From the NCBI GenBank assembly GCA_038125995.1, contig JAYPEX010000008.1, positions 1 through 64,000 of the forward strand: a stretch of DNA of 64,000 nucleotides. The letters run 5' to 3'. The DNA comes from MAG-120531 sp038125995 (lineage in GTDB: Bacteria > Bacteroidota > Bacteroidia > Flavobacteriales > Flavobacteriaceae). The translations under genes were made by a program, and so were the position numbers. The notes under the pieces are model-generated. The model did no database searches and was not told the origin of the DNA. It saw only the letters and a list, made by a program, of their open reading frames with translations. Position 1 is the first letter of the stretch, and each line of letters starts with the position of its first letter. This document shows, piece by piece, positions 58,535 to 64,000 of this stretch.

Positions 58535-59445
58535 TAAAAGTGTGTTTTATCTTTAGGTAATAGTGGCGAAAATAGTCGTTTCTTCCAATGCTTCCAATGA
58601 TATTTCTCAGCAAAAATGAAAAGAACGATTGGATAAATTAGTAGCAAGGGTAAAAAAACTTCTGCTCCAAAACTGGGCTCAGATACATCTAAAAAAACAG
58701 AATCCGTCTGAAATGCAGTCCATGAAGAAGTTATAAGTAATGCCGATACTGTATTATTTGCAGCGTGAAAGCCCAATGCGAGCTCGAGTCCTTCATCCAT
58801 TAGTGTTATTAATCCCAGAAAGAATCCAGTACTGATATAATAAATCAATATCCCAAATCCCATCTTCTCTACCTCTGGATTGCCGATGTGCATTAATCCA
58901 AACAAAAGTGAAGTCAGCACAAAGGGAACCCATCTGTTTTTAAATAACACTCCTAATCCTTGCATCATATACCCTCTAAATAAATACTCTTCAAAACTAG
59001 TTTGAAGAGGTATCATTATAACTGAGATCATAAATAGTGGGATAAATGCCTTGAGATTGAATTGAAACACAAAACTTTCAGGACTGATCCAGTATTCTAC
59101 AAAAGTGACTGCTAGGGTGACACAAGACCAGAGCAATGCTGAGAAACAAACTCGTTTCCAATCGATTTTATTCCTGCTAGTAGTTAAAGATGTGAATGAT
59201 TGTTTGTGCACGTATTTTACAATTAACAGCAGGAAGATGAAGCCAATTACAAATTGTAATAGGGTAATCGCTAAGAATCCGTTTTTTCCAAAAAGATCGA
59301 TAAGTAGCTTCATTTGCTGCTCAACATTAATGTCTTTAGTTTGAATCTCGTAAAAATTCCAAGACATCATTCCAATAAAAGCTAGTGGAAAAGGCAGGTA
59401 TTTCCAATAAGATCCTTTTGTTTTATATGCCTGCTCTATATACAT
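58534..59445 (-). CDS. CPBP-family intramembrane metalloprotease
   Basis: 303 residues with about eight transmembrane helices. Signature motifs FEEYLFRG (EExxxR, about 158), GLMHIGNPE and HAANNTVSALL provide the glutamate and histidine ligands of CAAX protease/bacteriocin-processing enzymes. Cleaves within membranes; target unknown. It is embedded between menC and menE, a position seen in other Flavobacteriaceae as I recall. It overlaps menC by 10 nt and menE by 1 nt, so it is tightly coupled to the operon. Confidence 0.87.
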   Translation of the reverse strand: MYIEQAYKTKGSYWKYLPFPLAFIGMMSWNFYEIQTKDINVEQQMKLLIDLFGKNGFLAITLLQFVIGFIFLLLIVKYVHKQSFTSLTTSRNKIDWKRVCFSALLWSCVTLAVTFVEYWISPESFVFQFNLKAFIPLFMISVIMIPLQTSFEEYLFRGYMMQGLGVLFKNRWVPFVLTSLLFGLMHIGNPEVEKMGFGILIYYISTGFFLGLITLMDEGLELALGFHAANNTVSALLITSSWTAFQTDSVFLDVSEPSFGAEVFLPLLLIYPIVLFIFAEKYHWKHWKKRLFSPLLPKDKTHF

Positions 59446-60488
59446 AACCCTTTAATTTTATCTAGATCCCAATATATGGATTTTCTGTAATACAAAAGAT
59501 CATTATCAATATGAAGCGGACTCTCAATATTATTTGTATACAATGCTCCTGTTCCCAATCCCTGAGGCATGCTTGCATTTAATGTTGAAGTCCATTGAGC
59601 AATAGCATTAAGTCCAATATTACTCTCTAAGGCTGAAGTAATCCACCAACCTATATTCATGCTTTCAGCTAGTTGAATCCACTTTAAACTGGCTTTGAAA
59701 CCACCTACAAAACTTGGCTTTAAGATGATGTATTGTGGTTTGATGAATGCCAAGAGTTCTTCCTGCTCCTTGTGATCGAGAACTCCAATAAGCGACTCAT
59801 CCAATACTATTGGAATAGGACTCAATTTTGAAAGTAGCGCTAAATCCTCTTTAAACTTAGGTTTGAGAGGTTGCTCAATAGAGTGTATTTGGTATTCAGA
59901 TAATCTTTTAAGTCGTTCTAAGACATTTTTAGAATCAAAACCACCGTTGGCATCTAATCGTATTTCAACTGATGAGCTTTGTTCTCTTAAGTATTTTACC
60001 AACTCCAATTCTCTTTCGAAATCCAAAGCACCCACCTTAATTTTAATACAGGAGATCCCAGCATGTAGCTTTTCATCGATCTGCTTTTTCATAAAATCGA
60101 TACTTCCCATCCAAATCAAACCATTAATTTTAATTGGAGATTCTAACTTTGTGAATTCGCTGTCAAAAAGCATAAATGGATTGCTGGATTCAAGAGATCT
60201 AAAGGCTTGCTCCAATCCAAATACAATACTAGGATACTGATTTAATTTTGAGATAAGTGTCTCTCTTCCCAAGTAGATGTGTTGACAGGCCCATTTAATC
60301 TTTTCCTCATAATTTGGAACATCATCAAAGCTTAAACCTCTGAGAATACCACATTCGCCTATCCCCCATCGATTACCATATTCGAGTTTGATAAACCAAG
60401 TTTCTTTGGTTTTCAAAACACCTCTGGAAGTACCACTAGGTCTTTTAAAAATCAAATCATAAGAACAATAGGTCGCTTTTAAATTCAT
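59436..60488 (-). CDS. menC: O-succinylbenzoate synthase
   Basis: 350 residues, enolase superfamily. Dehydrates SHCHC to o-succinylbenzoate. Seen: CIKIKVGALDFERELE (catalytic Lys pair), IRLDANGGFD, HSIEQPLK, IVLDESLIG and IILKPSFVGG: the acidic Mg ligands and the distal lysine. The sequence is in keeping with OSBS rather than dipeptide epimerase, given the men genes around. Starts 1 nt overlapping the LytTR stop. Part of the menD-menA-menC-menE operon. Confidence 0.9.
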   Translation of the reverse strand: MNLKATYCSYDLIFKRPSGTSRGVLKTKETWFIKLEYGNRWGIGECGILRGLSFDDVPNYEEKIKWACQHIYLGRETLISKLNQYPSIVFGLEQAFRSLESSNPFMLFDSEFTKLESPIKINGLIWMGSIDFMKKQIDEKLHAGISCIKIKVGALDFERELELVKYLREQSSSVEIRLDANGGFDSKNVLERLKRLSEYQIHSIEQPLKPKFKEDLALLSKLSPIPIVLDESLIGVLDHKEQEELLAFIKPQYIILKPSFVGGFKASLKWIQLAESMNIGWWITSALESNIGLNAIAQWTSTLNASMPQGLGTGALYTNNIESPLHIDNDLLYYRKSIYWDLDKIKGLCI

Positions 60489-61195
60489 TAGGTCTGAATT
60501 GATTTAGTAATAAACGCTTTAAATTCTCTAGAGATTGGGATGTGTACCTGATTAATTACCACATCAGCCTGATTGATGACCGATATTTGATTGATGTTGA
60601 TCATATAGGATTTATGAACTCTATAAAATTGATCTGAGGGCAGCTTTTCAGTGTATTCTTTAAAGCTTGCTCTTACGAGATATTTATTCTTTAAAGTGTG
60701 TATTTCGAGATAGACATGATCTGACTTTATAAATAAAATATCCTTGTAGAGTATGCGTTTATACTGTTGGTTTCTTTTGACAAAGATACTGTCATCGATA
60801 AGATTTTTGGGAGTATTTTCCTCTGATACAAAATCTATATTATTAATTTTATATCCCAAATTTTCAATTAGTTGAACTATATCATCTCTACAGTCACTTT
60901 TAGGAATTACAGAAATATTTTCTAGCGCTAATTCCTCTTCAGAAATAACAGCAAACGGAACTTGATTGTCTCGGCTTATAGAAATCGCCTTATCCAATAA
61001 TACCTTTTTTGAAGCTGGTGAAGAAATCAATACCAGATCAACAGGTTCAAACTGAAGAGATTCTTCAAATTCATCAATACTCTTAGTATTCAATAGATGA
61101 TCGCACTGAAGATCAGAAATAGTTCTTTCAAAATCAGTGTTGACTTGAGAATAAAGTTCTAAAATTAAAATATTGATTCGTTTCTGTTGACTCAC
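60488..61195 (-). CDS. LytTR-type regulator with degenerate receiver-like N-terminus
   Basis: 235 residues, GTG start. C-terminal LytTR DNA-binding domain at about 135-233 (FVKRNQQYKRILYKDILFIKSDHVYLEIHTLKNKYLVRASFKEY, FYRVHKSYMINI). The N-terminal 110 residues have a receiver-like pattern, but the phospho-acceptor aspartate position reads DLVLISS, with no aspartate there. A true response regulator would need that Asp, so control by phosphorylation is doubtful. No histidine kinase adjacent. It lies between menA and menC and overlaps menC by 1 nt, so it is transcribed with the menaquinone genes. Confidence 0.87.
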   Translation of the reverse strand: MSQQKRINILILELYSQVNTDFERTISDLQCDHLLNTKSIDEFEESLQFEPVDLVLISSPASKKVLLDKAISISRDNQVPFAVISEEELALENISVIPKSDCRDDIVQLIENLGYKINNIDFVSEENTPKNLIDDSIFVKRNQQYKRILYKDILFIKSDHVYLEIHTLKNKYLVRASFKEYTEKLPSDQFYRVHKSYMININQISVINQADVVINQVHIPISREFKAFITKSIQT

Positions 61196-61211
61196 TTCAT
61201 TAGTTTATACC

Positions 61212-62108
61212 CTAAAGATAACTAAGAGAGAATAAAATTGACCATAAAAAAGTTAGAGCAGCTACTTTTTTAAGTTCTGGGTCAAAATTTCGAGGATCTT
61301 TTACCTGACTAACAAATTTCAAATGTTTAAAAAGAGGAACAAAGACGATTATGTGTAGGACTGATTGTAAAGAAGTGTAGTGAAGAACGGTATAGATTAG
61401 AGCAGCTACAAAAGGTATCAAAATCAGACTCAAGTGGTAGTTTTTAGCCCATGAAAGACCAAAGTTCACTACCAAGGTGTTTTTACCACTGCTTTTGTCA
61501 TTCTCACAATCTCTCATATTATTGAGATTGAGCACAGCAGTAGCTAATGAACCAATGATCAAAGCGATGTATGCATGATCGAGTTCTAATGATTTCGTAT
61601 AAAGAAAAACTGTACCTAAGACTGCCAAAATACCAAAAAAAACAAAAACAAAAACATCTCCAAGACCTCTGTATCCATAAGAACGATCTCCAACCGTGTA
61701 GGCTATTGCTGCCCAGATACTCAAAAACGCAAAAAGTAAAAACAAGAGAATATACACCCAACTATCAAAGGCTAAATAAATTAAAGTCGAACTACTTAAA
61801 AAGGCTGTAATTGCAGTAATAATCATCCCTTTCTTAAGCGATGATCTCGAAAGCAATCCTGATTGCAAGACCCGTTTGGGTCCTATTCTATCTTTGTTAT
61901 CTGTCCCTTTAACTCCATCTCCATAATCATTTGCGAAATTTGAAAGCACCTGAAACAATAAGGTAGTCAGCAGTGCAAAAGAGAGGATCTCGTAACGCAA
62001 AAAACCCTGTTGATACGCTAGTGAACTACCAGCTATAATACCCGAAAATGACAATGGAAGTGTTCTCAGCCGAGCGGCCTTAATCCAAACCGATACCTTA
62101 GTGCTCAT
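61212..62108 (-). CDS. menA: 1,4-dihydroxy-2-naphthoate polyprenyltransferase
   Basis: 298 residues, about eight transmembrane helices, UbiA superfamily. Attaches the isoprenoid side chain to dihydroxynaphthoate in the menaquinone pathway. The Mg-binding motifs NFANDYGDGVKGTDNKD (about 59-75) and NLNNMRDCENDKSSGKNTLV are both complete. Starts within the last 11 nt of the CvfB-like gene and is followed by the LytTR gene at 16 nt. Confidence 0.93.
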   Translation of the reverse strand: MSTKVSVWIKAARLRTLPLSFSGIIAGSSLAYQQGFLRYEILSFALLTTLLFQVLSNFANDYGDGVKGTDNKDRIGPKRVLQSGLLSRSSLKKGMIITAITAFLSSSTLIYLAFDSWVYILLFLLFAFLSIWAAIAYTVGDRSYGYRGLGDVFVFVFFGILAVLGTVFLYTKSLELDHAYIALIIGSLATAVLNLNNMRDCENDKSSGKNTLVVNFGLSWAKNYHLSLILIPFVAALIYTVLHYTSLQSVLHIIVFVPLFKHLKFVSQVKDPRNFDPELKKVAALTFLWSILFSLSYL

Positions 62109-62934
62109 TTAAATAAACTCCTTCGTCTTTTAGTGTTACTAGTTTATTTTTATAAAGATTCCCCAATGCTTTTTTAAAGGTTTTTTTACTCATTTCTAAG
62201 GCATCTTTAATCGCCTCAGGAGAGGATTTATCATTGAGTTCCATATAACCATCGTGATCATTTAAGAAGTCGATGATCTTTTGTGATGAAGGTTCGATAA
62301 CAGCTAAACCAATTGGTTGTAAGCTAATATCTAATTTTTGATCTTCTCTAATTTTTTTGACGTAAGCTCTGAGTTGATCTCCAACGGCTAGTTTTTTAAA
62401 GATTTCATTAGCATAAATCAAGCCCTTATGCCTGTTGTTGACAATGACATCCCACCCTAATTCAGATTCACGAGTAAGAATTACAAATACCTCCTCACCT
62501 ATTTCTAAATCCATGGAATCATTCGACAAGAACTTATCGAGCTTATTAGAAGCGACCAATCTAAAAGTTACTTCATCTAAATAGCAATATACGACATAAG
62601 ATTGCCCTTCGATCATCTTATATCGCTGTTCTTTAAATGGAACTAAGAGGTGTTTTTCAAGACCCCAATCCATAAAAGCTCCTATTTCATTTACTTCAGC
62701 AACCCTTAGCAAGGCAAATTTATCTCTTTGAATATAGGGGTTGAGAGTAGTTGCTACAGGTCGTTCTTGATGGTCTAAATAACAAAAAACATCGAGCTGA
62801 CCTCCTATTTGATACAAGTCTGGTTTGTATTTATTTGGAAGTAAAATATCAGTACCATCTTCATCACCTAAGAATAGTCCAACGCTGGTTTCTCTTAAAA
62901 TTGATAAGTTGTTGAATTTGCCTAAATATATCAT
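62098..62934 (-). CDS. CvfB-family S1-like RNA-binding protein
   Basis: 278 residues. Three S1-like/OB segments and a C-terminal winged helix (SSPEAIKDALEMSKKTFKKALGNLYKNKLVTL). CvfB is a conserved RNA-binding virulence regulator in Gram-positives and its homologues sit beside menD in Bacteroidota; its role here is unknown. A TACTTTTG box ends 4 nt before the ATG, so the mRNA is probably leaderless. Start overlaps nothing upstream; the stop overlaps menA by 11 nt. Confidence 0.82.
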   Translation of the reverse strand: MIYLGKFNNLSILRETSVGLFLGDEDGTDILLPNKYKPDLYQIGGQLDVFCYLDHQERPVATTLNPYIQRDKFALLRVAEVNEIGAFMDWGLEKHLLVPFKEQRYKMIEGQSYVVYCYLDEVTFRLVASNKLDKFLSNDSMDLEIGEEVFVILTRESELGWDVIVNNRHKGLIYANEIFKKLAVGDQLRAYVKKIREDQKLDISLQPIGLAVIEPSSQKIIDFLNDHDGYMELNDKSSPEAIKDALEMSKKTFKKALGNLYKNKLVTLKDEGVYLNEH

Positions 62935-62938
62935 ACAA

Positions 62939-62946
62939 CAAAAGTA
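62939..62946 (-). promoter_or_regulatory. Promoter -7 element of the cvfB-menA operon
   Basis: TACTTTTG on the minus strand. Only 4 nt separate it from the ATG at 62934, so the predicted transcript starts at the start codon itself. No -33 TTG at 17-23 nt. Confidence 0.5.
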
Positions 62947-62963
62947 AACTTAATTCGGCAATC

Positions 62964-64000
62964 CTAAATGATTTGAGAACTCAAATGCGTAAAATAGTCG
63001 CTTAAGACTTTATCGTTGATCGATCTAGGTGTTTTTACATCCAGCACTTTAGCTTTATTTGAAGGCTCTAAAAATGTGCTGAATTCAAGATCAAGCGAAG
63101 CCATGTCATCAGCAGTACTGTAGGAGATCCCATATGCAGCACAAAGCGCTTCTATATTCACATTGTGCGGAGTTTCAAAGTAGGTTTCAAAGTCTTTATT
63201 ATCGATTGAGGTCGGTAAAATTCTAAAAATACCTCCACCAGAATTATTGATAAGCAGCACTCTAAAATTAGGGTGGACGTAAGAATTCCAAAAGGCGTTT
63301 GAATCGTATAAAAAGCTCAAATCACCAGTCACTAAAACAGTTATTCCTTTAAACACAATACTGGCACCTAAAGCTGTAGAGGTCGAACCGTCGATTCCTG
63401 AAGCTCCTCTGTTACAATACAGTTGACGACAACTCATATTGGGAAAGAGCTGCGCATAACGTATAGAAGCAGAGTTGGAATAATGAACCAACACCTCCTT
63501 TAAATCGAGTTTTGATAAGGCTACATGAACTTGTAAGTCTGAAAATGGAAGTGTTTGAACAAAGTCTTCTGACCCTGAAAGAATGGAATTATAGGTTGAA
63601 GTCCATTGAGATTTATAGGTATTAGAACAACTAGTTTTGGAATCCGTTAAAAACTTTGTGAGCAACTCCTCAACACTGATATTTAAATGTTGTGTCAATT
63701 TAAAGAAAGTATCATTCGCTTTATTTTTACCCCAATGCCAATGTGTTTCAGGAGCATAGGTTCTCAAAAACTGTTTGATTTTCTTAGAAACAATAGCCCC
63801 CCCAATTGTGATCACTAAATCGGGTTGAAGATCGAACCACATTTGAGAATCGTTTCTCTTTTCTAAAGGAACCAACAAACTATCAATTCGTTCGATAAAA
63901 TTGGGATGATGGGCATTCGAAGTTGTTTCAGTCAAAACTAAAAACTCATCAGCCTCCCCTAATCGATTAATTAAATCATCTGAAAGTTGATCAAAAGAAC
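62964..64000 (-). CDS. menD: SEPHCHC synthase MenD, C-terminal part, truncated by the window edge
   Basis: Second menaquinone step: thiamine-diphosphate-dependent addition of succinyl semialdehyde to isochorismate. At least 345 residues visible; the frame runs open to the last base (reading SFDQLSDDLINRLGEADEFL upstream of a TTG at 63935), so the start lies beyond the window. Seen: the central domain with LVITIGGAIVSKKIK and the TPP motif region GDLSFLYDSNAFWN...NNSGGGIFR (GDx26NN-type). Fits the C-terminal two thirds of a 550-residue MenD. Confidence 0.9.
   Translation of the reverse strand, partial: SFDQLSDDLINRLGEADEFLVLTETTSNAHHPNFIERIDSLLVPLEKRNDSQMWFDLQPDLVITIGGAIVSKKIKQFLRTYAPETHWHWGKNKANDTFFKLTQHLNISVEELLTKFLTDSKTSCSNTYKSQWTSTYNSILSGSEDFVQTLPFSDLQVHVALSKLDLKEVLVHYSNSASIRYAQLFPNMSCRQLYCNRGASGIDGSTSTALGASIVFKGITVLVTGDLSFLYDSNAFWNSYVHPNFRVLLINNSGGGIFRILPTSIDNKDFETYFETPHNVNIEALCAAYGISYSTADDMASLDLEFSTFLEPSNKAKVLDVKTPRSINDKVLSDYFTHLSSQII

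Noticed and set aside
4264..63935. Many 60-140-codon frames on the opposite strand of genes such as parC, uvrA, fumC and the TonB-type receptor
   Set aside because: They lie in antisense or shifted frames of strongly supported genes, have unnatural composition (Ser/Phe/Leu/Arg-rich) and no promoter or known domain.
1..64000. CRISPR arrays, insertion sequences, tRNA/rRNA genes, prophage or defence genes
   Set aside because: No repeat-spacer pattern, transposase, integrase, attachment site, cloverleaf or nuclease/helicase cluster could be seen by eye; a tool search could still find a diverged small RNA.

Overview
The window is ordinary, compact, low-GC chromosomal DNA from a member of the Bacteroidota, most likely a (marine) Flavobacteriaceae species. 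Four things support this. The gene content is flavobacterial: menaquinone genes, a TonB-dependent receptor with a carboxypeptidase-like N-terminal domain, DUF6787, DUF4834 and YfhO proteins, and a small CAL67264-type membrane protein. The recurring promoter element is TAnnTTTG, sometimes with TTG about 19 nt upstream, which is the Bacteroidota consensus. Shine-Dalgarno sequences are scarce. Many signal peptides end in ...AQ/SQ. I see no rRNA, tRNA, insertion sequence, prophage, CRISPR array or defence island, and no gene-free stretch longer than 300 bases.

Layout. 1-4.5 kb: 3' part of aroB, an Lrp/AsnC regulator, an M14 carboxypeptidase, an XRE regulator behind an operator-rich region, TerC and a lipoprotein. 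4.5-10.7 kb: topoisomerase IV (parE-parC), ychF and a ferredoxin. 10.7-15.5 kb: a long operon with an acyl-CoA reductase, serC, serA, DUF6787, a LolD-type ATPase and a TIGR02757 protein. 15.6-20.1 kb: S10 peptidase, SGNH hydrolase, a dihydroorotase-like protein without its metal-binding histidines, a small membrane protein and an esterase. 20.1-24.5 kb: an MBL hydrolase coupled to a 59-residue coiled-coil protein, a conserved 485-residue protein of unknown function, bcp, nth (without Fe-S cysteines) and an ECF sigma factor with a structured leader. 24.7-32.9 kb: uvrA, then an envelope polysaccharide group (flippase, glycosyltransferase, YfhO, DUF4834). 32.9-37.4 kb: a beta-barrel protein, a GNAT protein and two PLP enzymes that together look like the capnine (sulfonolipid) pathway. 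37.5-43 kb: oligopeptidase B, threonine aldolase, zinc metalloprotease. 43-49.4 kb: prfB with its programmed frameshift, an ArsC-like protein, a Gly/Tyr-rich secreted protein with a TonB-dependent receptor, and fumC. 49.5-56 kb: a coiled-coil membrane protein, MBL hydrolase, ettA with a small membrane protein, an oxidoreductase and an acyl-CoA carboxylase beta subunit. 56-64 kb: a menaquinone cluster (menD, cvfB-like, menA, LytTR regulator, menC, CPBP protease, menE) followed by a secreted M24 peptidase.

Genes are packed very tightly. Co-directional neighbours often overlap by 1, 4 or 8 nt. Six convergent pairs share a 4-nt stop tetranucleotide (CTAA, CTAG or TTAA), while other convergent pairs are separated by strong hairpin terminators. 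Several open frames can be extended to a TTG codon that is really the last three bases of a TAnnTTTG promoter, so I moved those starts to the next ATG.

I found no complete, clearly undescribed multi-gene system. The best leads are the candidate sulfonolipid pair, the sigma-factor leader hairpin that contains the start codon, the degenerate dihydroorotase, the LytTR gene inside the menaquinone operon, the operator cluster upstream of the XRE gene, and several small proteins of 24-59 residues. All functional calls come from reading motifs and remembered families; no database search was run.
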